Positions 9,031 to 18,138 of a DNA stretch of 64,000 nucleotides are shown here, one piece after another (position 1 is the first letter of the stretch; each line of letters begins with the position of its first letter). The notes beneath the pieces were generated by a model that worked only from the letters and a program-made list of their open reading frames with translations, was not told the DNA's origin and did no database searches. The position numbers and the translations under genes are program-made. Origin of the DNA: JBCBKU01 sp038521345 (GTDB lineage: Bacteria; Pseudomonadota; Alphaproteobacteria; Rhodobacterales; Rhodobacteraceae); NCBI GenBank assembly GCA_038521345.1, contig JBCBKU010000016.1, positions 1-64,000 of the forward strand, in the 5' to 3' direction.

Positions 9031-10482
9031 ATGATGGAGATTCGCGAGGCTCTGACCTTCGATGATGTGCTGCTTGTTCCCGGGGCGTCGAGCGTCCTTC
9101 CGTCGACGGCCGACACCCAGACCCGCGTGACCCGGTCTATCGCCATGAACATCCCGCTTCTGTCCTCGGCCATGGATACGGTGACCGAGTCGCGGATGGC
9201 CATCGCGATGGCGCAGGCCGGAGGTATGGGGGTGATCCACCGCAACCTGAGCATCGACGAGCAGGCGCGCGAGGTGCGCCGGGTGAAACGCTTCGAGAGC
9301 GGGATTGTCTACAATCCGATAACGCTGACGCCGGACCAGACGCTGGCAGACGCAAAGCGCCTGATGGATCGCTACAAGATCACCGGCTTTCCGGTCGTGG
9401 ACACCGACCGACGCGTGGTGGGCATCGTCACGAACCGCGACATGCGGTTTGCCGAGGACGATGCGACGCCCGTGCGCGTGATGATGACGTCGGACAATCT
9501 GGCCGTGCTGACCGAGCCTGCCGATCTGGACGAGGCCAAGTCGCTGATGAAAGCGCGCCGGATCGAAAAACTGCTCGTGACCGACGGGCAAGGCGTGCTG
9601 ACCGGGCTCCTGACGCTGAAGGACACCGAGCAGGCGGTCCTGAATCCGGCAGCCTGCAAGGATCATCTGGGGCGTTTGCGGGTCGCAGCGGCGACGACGG
9701 TGGGTGACGCAGGCTACGAACGCTCGGAGGCGCTGGTCGATTCGGGCGTCGACGTGATCGTCATCGACACCGCACACGGGCATTCCGAGGGTGTGGCAAG
9801 AGCGGTTGAGCGTGCGAAGACACTCTCGAACGAGGTGCAGATTGTCGCGGGCAATGTCGCGACCGCCGAAGGCACGCGGGCGCTGATCGATGCGGGTGCC
9901 GACGCCGTGAAAGTGGGAATCGGTCCCGGATCGATCTGCACCACACGGATGGTCGCCGGTGTCGGGGTCCCGCAACTGACTGCCATCCTGGACTGTGCCG
10001 AGGCGGCCGGGGATGTGCCTGTCATCGCCGACGGGGGCATCAAGTTCTCGGGCGATTTCGCCAAGGCCATCGCGGCCGGCGCCTCGGCGGCTATGGTGGG
10101 TTCGATGATCGCGGGGACGGACGAGAGTCCGGGAGAAGTCATTCTTTATCAGGGACGTAGCTACAAGTCCTATCGTGGGATGGGGTCGCTTGGCGCGATG
10201 GCCAGTGGCTCGGCCGATCGGTATTTCCAGAAGGATGCGGCGTCGGACAAGCTGGTGCCGGAAGGGATCGAGGGGCAGGTGCCCTACAAGGGGTCGGCGA
10301 GCACGGTGATTCACCAGCTGGTTGGAGGGCTTCGCGCGGCCATGGGGTATACGGGCTCTCCGACGGTCGAGGCGATGCGCAATGGCTGCCGTTTCGTGAA
10401 AATTACCGGCGCGGGGCTCAAGGAAAGCCACGTGCATGATGTGCAAATCACACGCGAGAGCCCGAATTACCGTTATGGTTAA
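9031..10482 (+). CDS. guaB: Inosine-5'-monophosphate dehydrogenase
   Basis: Converts IMP to XMP with NAD, the committed step of guanine nucleotide synthesis. The 483-residue length is normal. The N-terminal LTFDDVLLVPG, the two CBS modules (about residues 90-205), and the catalytic loop GPGSICTTR with active-site Cys303 are all present, as are the flap GSADRYFQ and the C-terminal GASAAMVGS-type phosphate site region upstream of it. Two ATG codons in a row (9031 and 9034) could start it; a CCGGAG ribosome binding site precedes both. It stands alone: guaA is not next to it in this window. Confidence 0.97.
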   Translation: MMEIREALTFDDVLLVPGASSVLPSTADTQTRVTRSIAMNIPLLSSAMDTVTESRMAIAMAQAGGMGVIHRNLSIDEQAREVRRVKRFESGIVYNPITLTPDQTLADAKRLMDRYKITGFPVVDTDRRVVGIVTNRDMRFAEDDATPVRVMMTSDNLAVLTEPADLDEAKSLMKARRIEKLLVTDGQGVLTGLLTLKDTEQAVLNPAACKDHLGRLRVAAATTVGDAGYERSEALVDSGVDVIVIDTAHGHSEGVARAVERAKTLSNEVQIVAGNVATAEGTRALIDAGADAVKVGIGPGSICTTRMVAGVGVPQLTAILDCAEAAGDVPVIADGGIKFSGDFAKAIAAGASAAMVGSMIAGTDESPGEVILYQGRSYKSYRGMGSLGAMASGSADRYFQKDAASDKLVPEGIEGQVPYKGSASTVIHQLVGGLRAAMGYTGSPTVEAMRNGCRFVKITGAGLKESHVHDVQITRESPNYRYG

Positions 10483-10511
10483 AAAACTGGAAACAATTGG
10501 CGGCTGAATTC

Positions 10512-10520
10512 TGATATAAT
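10512..10520 (+). promoter_or_regulatory. Extended -10 promoter element
   Basis: TGATATAAT matches the extended -10 form TG-N-TATAAT exactly in an otherwise GC-rich strand. No good -35 hexamer lies 16-18 bases upstream, as expected for extended -10 promoters. Transcription would begin near 10527, upstream of the envelope-type gene that follows guaB. Confidence 0.5.
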
Positions 10521-10602
10521 TTCCCCATGCGCCGGGGTTCGGCGTTTGCTGGTATGTGCAGGGGCCTTACACGGTATGAGGCCCTATTTGGGGGTTGGAT
10601 CG

Positions 10603-12825
10603 GTGAGTGTTCTGCGTAACGAGAAAGGGCGAGTGCCCAAGACCGAAGATCTTCTGAAATCGTCGAACTGGGAAGCACGGCTGGCCGAAGCTCGCGCACG
10701 CCGCGCGGCTGTTCTGGCCGACCGCGAGGCACCGAAGCCGCCGCGGCAAAAGCCGTGGACCGACAGCGTCGAGGCACCGGTTCTAAGCGCTGATGACCTT
10801 CCGGACGAGCGCGATCTGGCCAAACGCCCGAATAAACCATCCGCCCCGAACGAGGACGTGCGGGCGCGCCGCGCGGCACATCTTTCGCTGGCGGCTTCGT
10901 CGGATGCGGTTCGCACCGATGGCCCCCGCATCGAGACCCTGCGCCGGGCAACGGGGCGCCCGCCACGCGCAGGCTTGCCGGATCTCGCCCCGGCCGATCC
11001 GCCGTCCGCCACCGAGGCGCCGCGTGCGCAGCCGGAAATCGCGCAAGAGAATGTGTCCGTTGCGGCCGCGTCTCGTATGCCACGCTGGTCGGCGATGGCC
11101 GCCGTTGTGTGTGCGCTCGCCTTGATCCCGGTTCCGCTGGCAGATGCCGACTTTGCGCGGGTCCCCCACGTCCCGGCTCCGTTGCCCGGCGTGGCCCCGA
11201 GTTTCGCAACCGCGGTCGCCGTCCCTGTCGCGCCGGATCGGGTGCAGGCCACAGGGCCTCGGCTGACGACCGCGCCTGCATGGCGCGCACCGCATCATGC
11301 ACCGGTTGTCTTCTTTCCGCCCGAGGTTCGGCCCGACGCAGTTGCCCGCGCCCGGGTTGACGGGCCGGTTGCCATCGAGGTGGCCGCCCAAATGCGGACC
11401 CCCGCGCGCCCGGACATCGGCGGTACCAGCGGTGCGCCCGACGTGATCTACCCTGTCGCAATGTCCGCCCCGCCCGCAAAGCCCGCGGGACATGACAATG
11501 TTGACGGCGGCCCGAGGGTTCAGTCGGACGACAAGGCGAAGGAAGCTGCACGGATCCAGGTTGCGCGGGCCGTTCCGCCAAGCGCACTGTTCGAGGCGCC
11601 GGGTCTCAGTGGCGCAGTTGCAGACGAACTGGTCACGCTGCTGCCCGCAACGTTCGCGCGTGTCGAATGGGCACCCGCACCACGCCAGTCGATCACGGTC
11701 TACGCCTATCAGTCTCCCCGGATCGAAACAGACACCGCGCTGATCGAGAACGTGCGCGTCCAGCTTCAGGCGCTGAGCGTCCCGGTTGGCACGCAGACGC
11801 TTGACCTCGCCATGGCGCAACCGGATGTCACCGTGGTTGCCCGGCCCGAACCGGTCTCGGTGCGGCCGGAAGCGGCTGCGAAGGATGCGGCACCGGCCAT
11901 GGAGGCTGCGCCGGATCCAGTTCCGGTCTTTGCAGAGCTCGACGTCACGGTCCTGATGCCTGAGCAAGGCAACGAACGCGCGCTCGAAGAAGCCGTGGCC
12001 CGTGTCACGACGGAGGGCAACACGCTTCTGTCGGCCAAGAAGGTGCCGCACACCATCAGCGCAACCCAGGTTCGGTACTTTCACGATGAGGACCGGGCCT
12101 CGGCGGAGGCTTTGGCCCTGTCGATGGGGGCCGCGCTGCGCGACTTCACCGATCTCAGCCCGTCGCCGCCCGCAGGGCGCGCCGAGCTTTGGCTGTCGGG
12201 CGAAGGCGCGCCGCCAAAGCCGGTCCGGGTGGTGCGCGCACCGCGCCCGAGTGTTGCCGCCCCGGCACCGCAGCCGCAGCCGGTGGTAACCGCGCGGCAG
12301 AGCCTTCTGGAGCGGCTGCTTTCGGGGGATAGTCGGCGGAGCACGGGCACCCGTTTTGCCACCCGCGAGGATGACAATGATGACCGTCGACGCGTGGCCG
12401 TATCGGTCGGGTCGACCGGCGGAACAAGTGCTGGCGGTGCCGGCGCTTCGACCGGGGATGGATCCACGGGCACGGGTGGCACCGACCCCGCGCCGGGGCC
12501 GGGTGACACTGGCAGTGCAGGCGGCGGCGATACGGGATCGACCGGCGACAGCGGATCGACGGGCACTGGTGGCACGGATACGGGCGGCAGCACTGGCGGC
12601 ACGGATACGGGCGGAAGCACCGGCGGCTCGGACACGGGCGGCGGGACGGGCGGCACCGATACCGGCGGCACGGATACGGGCGGGTCCGACACCGGCGGTT
12701 CTGATACCGGAAGCTCGGACACCGGGTCGTCCGATACAGGCGGATCCGATACTGGCGGATCCGGCGACAGCGGCGGTTCCGACGCCGGCGGTTCGGATGA
12801 CAGCGGCGGTTCGGATGTCGACTGA
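10603..12825 (+). CDS. Single-pass envelope protein with LytR_C-like region and Gly/Ser/Thr/Asp repeat tail
   Basis: Not recognised as a named protein. From GTG 10603 (preceded by GGGGGTTGG) it has 740 residues; ATG 10576 and TTG 10546 are in-frame alternatives. Order of parts: a charged, probably cytoplasmic N-terminus (1-160, ending RMPR), one hydrophobic helix (about 161-180), a Pro/Ala-rich periplasmic stretch, then a region near 440-545 with a TVLMP...TQVRYFHDEDRASAEALA pattern like the C-terminal domain of LytR-type envelope proteins, and last about 135 residues dominated by GGSDTGG-type repeats. The tail has almost no hydrophobic residues and would be an extended, acidic surface segment. 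Its own promoter element is upstream. Confidence 0.6.
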   Translation: MSVLRNEKGRVPKTEDLLKSSNWEARLAEARARRAAVLADREAPKPPRQKPWTDSVEAPVLSADDLPDERDLAKRPNKPSAPNEDVRARRAAHLSLAASSDAVRTDGPRIETLRRATGRPPRAGLPDLAPADPPSATEAPRAQPEIAQENVSVAAASRMPRWSAMAAVVCALALIPVPLADADFARVPHVPAPLPGVAPSFATAVAVPVAPDRVQATGPRLTTAPAWRAPHHAPVVFFPPEVRPDAVARARVDGPVAIEVAAQMRTPARPDIGGTSGAPDVIYPVAMSAPPAKPAGHDNVDGGPRVQSDDKAKEAARIQVARAVPPSALFEAPGLSGAVADELVTLLPATFARVEWAPAPRQSITVYAYQSPRIETDTALIENVRVQLQALSVPVGTQTLDLAMAQPDVTVVARPEPVSVRPEAAAKDAAPAMEAAPDPVPVFAELDVTVLMPEQGNERALEEAVARVTTEGNTLLSAKKVPHTISATQVRYFHDEDRASAEALALSMGAALRDFTDLSPSPPAGRAELWLSGEGAPPKPVRVVRAPRPSVAAPAPQPQPVVTARQSLLERLLSGDSRRSTGTRFATREDDNDDRRRVAVSVGSTGGTSAGGAGASTGDGSTGTGGTDPAPGPGDTGSAGGGDTGSTGDSGSTGTGGTDTGGSTGGTDTGGSTGGSDTGGGTGGTDTGGTDTGGSDTGGSDTGSSDTGSSDTGGSDTGGSGDSGGSDAGGSDDSGGSDVD
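12544..12822 (+). repeat. Coding tandem repeats for Gly-Gly-(Ser/Thr)-Asp-Thr units
   Basis: The 3' end of the preceding gene is built from imperfect tandem units of 9-18 bases around GGCGGXTCSGATACSGGC that encode TGGTDTGG, GGSDTGG and GSSDTGS. The units are most uniform between 12580 and 12770. Such arrays change length easily by slippage or unequal recombination, so the tail length may differ between strains. Confidence 0.85.
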
Positions 12826-12856
12826 CCGCCTATTCACCCGCTCGTGACATGATCGC

Positions 12857-14020
12857 GTGACCCCTGCCGCGCGGATCGCTGCGGCGATTGACTGTCTTGA
12901 CCAATGGTTGGGCGGCGCTTCTGCCGAAGCCGTCCTGACGACGTGGGGTCGGTCTCATCGGTTTGCCGGTTCGAAGGACCGGGCGGCGATCCGAGACCAT
13001 GTCTTCGATGCCGTACGACGCTACCGTAGCCTGTCCGTGCTTGGCGGTGCGCGGACGGGACGCGGACTCATGTTGGGTGCCGTGCGCGTCGCGGGCACCG
13101 ATCCGGATGCAGTGTTCAGCGGCGAAGGGCATGCGCCGCCGCCCCTGTCCGAAGACGAGCGCCGCGGTCTTTCAGCCGAGGTCACGTTGTCGGAGACCGA
13201 GGCGCTTGATGTTCCCGATTGGGTGCCTGGGCGCCTGCGTCCTGTCCTTGGGCCGCAGACGGAGCCGGTTCTTCAGGCGCTGCGCCATCGGGCGCCGGTG
13301 CATTTGCGGGTGAATACCGCGCGCGTCGGGCGTGCGGAGGCCATCCTTGCCCTGTCCAAGTTCGGGATTGTCGCGCGGCCCCACGATCTGGCCCAGACGG
13401 CACTCGAGGTGATCGAAGGCAGCCGCCGGATCCGGCAAAGCGAGCCATTTCAGGGTGGGTTGGTCGAGCTGCAGGACGCGGCCTCGCAGGCGGTGGTCGA
13501 GGCGCTTGGCGGTGTATCTGGTCAGGCAGTGATTGATCTTTGCGCGGGGGGCGGGGGAAAGGCCTTGGCGCTGGCAGCGAAGGGTGCCGAGGTAACAGCG
13601 ACGGATGCATATCCCAAACGCATGCAGGATCTGCCCGAACGGGCGAAACGGGCCGGGGCGCGCATTCGTGTCGTTGAAGACATGCGCCCCGAAGCGCGGT
13701 ACGACGTTGTTTTTGTCGACGCGCCGTGTTCGGGCTCGGGCGCGTGGCGCCGTCAGCCAGAGGCAAAGTGGCGGACCAGCCCAGACGACCTTGACCGGTT
13801 CGCCGCCGTGCAAGGCGAGATTCTTGACCGGGGCGCGCGGCACCTCGCCCCCGGCGGGACCTTGGCGTATGCGACCTGTTCGCTCTTTCCGGCCGAGAAT
13901 GAGGACGTGGCCAAGGCGTTTCTGGCCCGTCATCCTGACTGGACGTGCGGGTTCCTGCGTCGGTTCAGCCCTCTGGACGGGGGCGACGGGTTCTTTACGG
14001 CGCACTTTCAGCGCGCTTAG
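12857..14020 (+). CDS. RsmB/NOP-family rRNA (cytosine-C5) methyltransferase
   Basis: SAM-dependent RNA methyltransferase of 387 residues. The catalytic core has the SAM loop DLCAGGGGKALALA, the motif IV Cys in DAPCSGSGAWRR (Cys291) and the motif VI Cys in ATCSLFPAENE (Cys341), the two cysteines of the RsmB/NSUN mechanism. The N-terminal 130 residues look like the NusB-like region of RsmB proteins. It starts at GTG 12857, soon after the preceding stop. The target is likely a cytosine in 16S rRNA, though some alphaproteobacteria have several paralogues and the exact base is not certain. Confidence 0.85.
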   Translation: MTPAARIAAAIDCLDQWLGGASAEAVLTTWGRSHRFAGSKDRAAIRDHVFDAVRRYRSLSVLGGARTGRGLMLGAVRVAGTDPDAVFSGEGHAPPPLSEDERRGLSAEVTLSETEALDVPDWVPGRLRPVLGPQTEPVLQALRHRAPVHLRVNTARVGRAEAILALSKFGIVARPHDLAQTALEVIEGSRRIRQSEPFQGGLVELQDAASQAVVEALGGVSGQAVIDLCAGGGGKALALAAKGAEVTATDAYPKRMQDLPERAKRAGARIRVVEDMRPEARYDVVFVDAPCSGSGAWRRQPEAKWRTSPDDLDRFAAVQGEILDRGARHLAPGGTLAYATCSLFPAENEDVAKAFLARHPDWTCGFLRRFSPLDGGDGFFTAHFQRA

Positions 14021-14060
14021 CGCCCTTTACATACAACCTATACGAGTATAAAAACTGCGC

Positions 14061-14075
14061 TTAAGCACGAGTTAA
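14061..14075 (+). promoter_or_regulatory. CtrA-type box TTAA-N7-TTAA upstream of cckA
   Basis: The sequence is TTAAGCACGAGTTAA: two TTAA half-sites with exactly 7 bases between, the known alphaproteobacterial CtrA recognition pattern. It lies 50 bases before the cckA start codon in a short AT-rich gap. As CckA is the kinase that feeds phosphate to CtrA, this suggests feedback control of the relay. Confidence 0.65.
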
Positions 14076-14124
14076 GGACTCTCGCCCGAAATACGGGGCA
14101 GAGAATCCGAAATGGGAGATCCGC

Positions 14125-16428
14125 GTGGACCAAACGGCTGACAAGGCCCGTCCCTCACGCCCTCGCGCTGTGCAAAACGTGCCCCGACCTGCGACGCTCT
14201 TCGCCCTTGCAGTCGCCGCATTTGGGATTGCGCTGTTTGTTGAAGAGACGACCGCGCACCGGATCGCACTTGGCGCGGCCACCGGGCTTTTTGCCCTCTC
14301 CGTGCTGGTCCAGTGGGGCCGAATGCGTGCGCGGGAAAAGGCGGCGATGCAACGGGACGCGATCGCGCGGTTCGTTCATCACGATGCCGCGCCCAGCTTT
14401 CTGACGAATGACGACGGCCTCGTCACACACGCCAACCATGCCGCGGTCGAGAAGTTCGGGGACAAGCCCGGGGCGTCTCTCGTGGCCCTATTGGGCGGTC
14501 TCTTCGCCTCGCCATCGGCTGTGCTCTATCGGCTTCATGCCAAAGCCGCCAAGTCGGGTTCGGCTCGCGAAGACGTGGTCATGCGGCGGGGGCACATTCG
14601 GATATCGGTTCAAGTCATTGGCAAAGAAGGGTTTTTATGGCGTCTCGAAGAGATGATCGACCGTACTCCAAACACGCGCGGAGCCGAGGGCGTTTCGCTT
14701 CCGATGGTTACCGTCTCGAACAGTGGCGCGCTCTTGTTCATCAACGAGGCCATGCGCCGCCTGATTGGCGGGCGGGAAAAGGCGCTTGACCGGATTATCA
14801 CCGATTTGCCGCTTCGACCCGGCGGGGTGCATGAGCTTGCGACGATCGAAGGCGCGGCACGTGCCACGGTGGTCGAGGTGAAAAGCGCGGCCGGGCGCCG
14901 CGAGCTCTATTTCCTGCCCGTCATCGAGGAAGCGCCGTCCGACTGGGCACTGATTGATCTCTTGCCCGTTCCCCTCTTGAAGATCGCACCGGACGGCCAG
15001 GTTCAGCAGGCGAACCGCATGGCCCGCGAATTGCTTGAGATGAGCCCGGGCGAGCATCCTTCACTTGGCGCCCTCGTCGAAGGGTTGGGGCGGCCGATCC
15101 TAGACTGGTTATCTGACGCGGCCGGCGGACGCGGCCTTGGACGCCCGGAATTCGTCCAGGCGGCGCGGCCGGGCAAGGACGTCTATCTTCAGATCACACT
15201 TGAACGGGTGGGTGTCGGCGACGCGACCAGTCTCGTTGCGGTTCTGAACGACGCAACCGAGTTGAAAACGTTGGAAGCGCAATTCGTGCAAAGCCAGAAA
15301 ATGCAGGCCATCGGTCAGTTGGCTGGCGGCGTGGCCCATGACTTCAACAACCTCCTGACGGCCATCCGCGGCCATTGCGACCTCTTGTTGCTGCGCCGCG
15401 AACCGTCGGATCCCGACTATGCCGATCTCGAGCAGATCAACCAGAACGCCAACCGGGCGGCAAGCCTCGTGCGCCAGCTTCTGGCCTTCTCGCGCAAGCA
15501 GAACCTGCAGCCCCAGATCATCGATCTGAGGGACAGCATGGCGGACCTGACCCACCTTCTGAACCGACTTGTGGGCGAGAAGGTCGAGTTGACAATGACC
15601 CACGATCCCGAACTGGCTTGCGTTCGGGTCGACAAGCGACAACTCGAGCAGGTGCTGATGAACCTGGTGGTTAATGCACGCGACGCCATGCCGGACGGCG
15701 GGCATATCGATATCGAGACACGCATGGAGACGCTGGACGCCGCGATCGAGCGGGACCGCGCCATGGTTCCAGCGGGCCGTTACGTCGTGATCCGGGTGGC
15801 CGACGAGGGCATTGGCATTCCCCCTGACAAGTTACCGAAGATCTTCGAGCCCTTCTTTACGACCAAGCGCGCTGGCGAGGGCACGGGTCTAGGACTGTCG
15901 ACGGCCTATGGCATCATCAAGCAGACCGGCGGGTATATTTTCGCGGACAGCGCCGTCGGGCAGGGGACGGCCTTCTCTATCTATCTGCCTGGTCATGACC
16001 GACCCGAGGACAGCCCGGTTCGCACGGTGCATCTCGGAGACGTGGATCCGCCCGCGGTTCAGGGAGAGGGTGTTGTTCTGCTGGTCGAGGACGAGGCGCC
16101 GGTCAGGGCCTTTGCCTCGCGGGCGTTGCGGATGCGGGGCTATACGGTGCTCGAGGCCGCCAACGCGGAAGAGGCACTTGACGCGCTGACCGATGACGCA
16201 TTGTCGGTCGACGTGTTCGTCACCGATGTGGTGATGCCGGGCATGGACGGTCCGAGCTGGGTCTCGAAGGCGCTCGAGACACGGCCCGACACGCGTGTGG
16301 TGTTCGTCTCGGGCTATGCCGAAGACCATTTGGCCGATAGTCAGGCGCGCATTCCCAATTCGGTCTTTCTGCCGAAACCGTTTTCTCTGAATGAGCTTAC
16401 GGCGACTGTTTACGATCAGCTTCAATAA
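14125..16428 (+). CDS. cckA: Hybrid histidine kinase CckA
   Basis: Membrane sensor kinase of 767 residues that phosphorylates CtrA through ChpT; in Rhodobacterales this relay controls motility, gene transfer agents and related traits. Two hydrophobic helices lie near residues 25-70. PAS-like regions occupy roughly 85-390. The H-box is GGVAHDFNNLL with phospho-acceptor His405; N, G1 and G2 boxes follow (NARDAMPDGG, DEGIGIPPDK, GTGLGLSTAYG). The C-terminal receiver (about 645-767) has the acceptor Asp701 in VTDVVMPGMDG and the conserved Lys in FLPKPFS. GTG 14125 follows a GGGAGAT ribosome binding site. ChpT and CtrA are not in the window. Confidence 0.93.
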   Translation: MDQTADKARPSRPRAVQNVPRPATLFALAVAAFGIALFVEETTAHRIALGAATGLFALSVLVQWGRMRAREKAAMQRDAIARFVHHDAAPSFLTNDDGLVTHANHAAVEKFGDKPGASLVALLGGLFASPSAVLYRLHAKAAKSGSAREDVVMRRGHIRISVQVIGKEGFLWRLEEMIDRTPNTRGAEGVSLPMVTVSNSGALLFINEAMRRLIGGREKALDRIITDLPLRPGGVHELATIEGAARATVVEVKSAAGRRELYFLPVIEEAPSDWALIDLLPVPLLKIAPDGQVQQANRMARELLEMSPGEHPSLGALVEGLGRPILDWLSDAAGGRGLGRPEFVQAARPGKDVYLQITLERVGVGDATSLVAVLNDATELKTLEAQFVQSQKMQAIGQLAGGVAHDFNNLLTAIRGHCDLLLLRREPSDPDYADLEQINQNANRAASLVRQLLAFSRKQNLQPQIIDLRDSMADLTHLLNRLVGEKVELTMTHDPELACVRVDKRQLEQVLMNLVVNARDAMPDGGHIDIETRMETLDAAIERDRAMVPAGRYVVIRVADEGIGIPPDKLPKIFEPFFTTKRAGEGTGLGLSTAYGIIKQTGGYIFADSAVGQGTAFSIYLPGHDRPEDSPVRTVHLGDVDPPAVQGEGVVLLVEDEAPVRAFASRALRMRGYTVLEAANAEEALDALTDDALSVDVFVTDVVMPGMDGPSWVSKALETRPDTRVVFVSGYAEDHLADSQARIPNSVFLPKPFSLNELTATVYDQLQ

Positions 16429-16539
16429 AAATACACATATTTCATGATTTTACGGGCCTTAATTCTAGTTGCGATATAGCTTTCCGGCACCGACGGAACG
16501 GCATGAACGCAAGGCTTTAAAGCCCGATCAGAATCCCGG

Positions 16540-16555
16540 GTAACCCGCGCTTAAC
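16540..16555 (+). promoter_or_regulatory. Near-match CtrA box upstream of recA
   Basis: GTAACCCGCGCTTAAC fits TTAA-N7-TTAAC with one mismatch in the left half-site. It is about 40 bases upstream of the proposed recA -35 element. One mismatch in an 8-base core is weak evidence on its own. Confidence 0.3.
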
Positions 16556-16589
16556 CGAATCCGTCCTAGATCAAATGCGATGAAAATTG

Positions 16590-16618
16590 TTGCTATGTTC
16601 TGGGTTTGGTCCCATAAC
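16590..16618 (+). promoter_or_regulatory. Proposed recA promoter
   Basis: TTGCTA (16590-16595) and CATAAC (16613-16618) are separated by 17 bases. The SOS box begins 8 bases after the -10 element, so a bound LexA would sit over the start point, which supports this placement. Confidence 0.5.
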
Positions 16619-16626
16619 GGACGAAA

Positions 16627-16641
16627 GAACACAAGGCGAAC
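16627..16641 (+). promoter_or_regulatory. SOS box (LexA operator) of recA
   Basis: GAACACAAGGCGAAC is a perfect GAAC-N7-GAAC direct repeat, the LexA operator known for alphaproteobacteria (GTTC-N7-GTTC on the other strand). It is 56 bases before the recA start. A second, imperfect copy GTTC-N7-GGTC is at 16597-16611. Confidence 0.85.
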
Positions 16642-16697
16642 AAAGAGCAGCAATTGCCGCCCGCCGGCGGCTCTGACATAAGGGAAGAAACAGGCAG

Positions 16698-17777
<1,080 letters not shown>

Positions 17778-17796
17778 CGGCGGGTGTAGTTTCTAT

Positions 17797-17816
17797 ATTT
17801 CTATATTAATAGAAAT
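17797..17816. repeat. AT-rich inverted repeat before the DUF1127 gene
   Basis: ATTTCTAT-ATTA-ATAGAAAT is a perfect 8-bp inverted repeat with a 4-base centre, 12 bases ahead of the next start codon. It has no T-run after it, so a recA terminator is unlikely; an operator or a -10 region for the small gene is more plausible. Confidence 0.5.
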
Positions 17817-17828
17817 ATGGAGATTGCT

Positions 17829-18068
17829 ATGTCGTTCCTGACTTGGTGGCGCGCCCGTTTGCGGCGCGCCCGCGCCGCCGCCGAGCTTGCCCGCCAGCCG
17901 GACAACGTTCTCCGGGATCTGGGCACCAACCGCTTCGACATCAGGGCCTATCTGGACGAACCCCAGACTGCCCGCCCGGAACCCAGTGGACCGCGTCTGG
18001 TCTGGACCAATCCCCTTTGTCCGCCGGGCACCGGCGCCTGTCTTTCGCTTTGCTGCAGGGCGGCCTAG
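17829..18068 (+). CDS. DUF1127-family small protein with Cys-rich tail
   Basis: 79 residues. The first half (RARAAAELARQPDNVLRDLGTNRFDIRAYL) is the arginine-rich DUF1127/YjiS motif. ATG 17829 is chosen over ATG 17817 because TGGAGATTGCT gives it a ribosome binding site. Usual family members end soon after the motif; this one continues about 35 residues and ends with four cysteines in 13 residues (CPPGTGACLSLCC), which could bind a metal. Some DUF1127 proteins affect small-RNA maturation or phosphate and carbon metabolism in Agrobacterium and Rhodobacter; the role here is not known. Confidence 0.75.
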   Translation: MSFLTWWRARLRRARAAAELARQPDNVLRDLGTNRFDIRAYLDEPQTARPEPSGPRLVWTNPLCPPGTGACLSLCCRAA

Positions 18069-18104
18069 ACGGGCTGTGGACAGCCTGACTGGGCAGGGCT
18101 AAAC

Positions 18105-18129
18105 CCGGTCGGACACGCTATCCGACCGG
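18105..18129 (+). promoter_or_regulatory. Leader hairpin just before the alaS start codon
   Basis: CCGGTCGGA and TCCGACCGG form perfect 9-bp arms around a 7-base loop and end 9 bases before the alaS ATG. No separate Shine-Dalgarno lies between hairpin and start; the only purine run (CGGA) is inside the right arm. The hairpin could limit ribosome access. There is no U-run, so it is not a standard terminator. Confidence 0.45.
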
Positions 18130-18138
18130 ACCCGACCC

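Noticed and set aside
8014..10446. Long antisense open frame (about 810 codons) opposite the TDT-family gene and guaB
   Set aside because: It is a by-product of GC-rich codon bias; its translation is rich in Arg, His, Gly and Pro without any recognisable domain, while the sense strand carries complete, well-conserved genes.
12544..12822. Short regular repeats considered as a CRISPR array
   Set aside because: Units are 9-18 bases, contiguous and in frame with a protein; there are no 25-40-base unique spacers and no cas genes.
10783..12837. Antisense open frame opposite the repeat-tail protein
   Set aside because: The GC-rich repeats keep several frames open. The plus-strand frame has a promoter element, start, membrane helix and plausible domain order; the antisense one is Arg/Ala-rich without structure.
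14026..14052. TTTACA and TATAAA as a cckA promoter
   Set aside because: The spacer is only 15 bases, too short for good sigma-70 use, and the CtrA-type box downstream offers a better basis for control; left unannotated.
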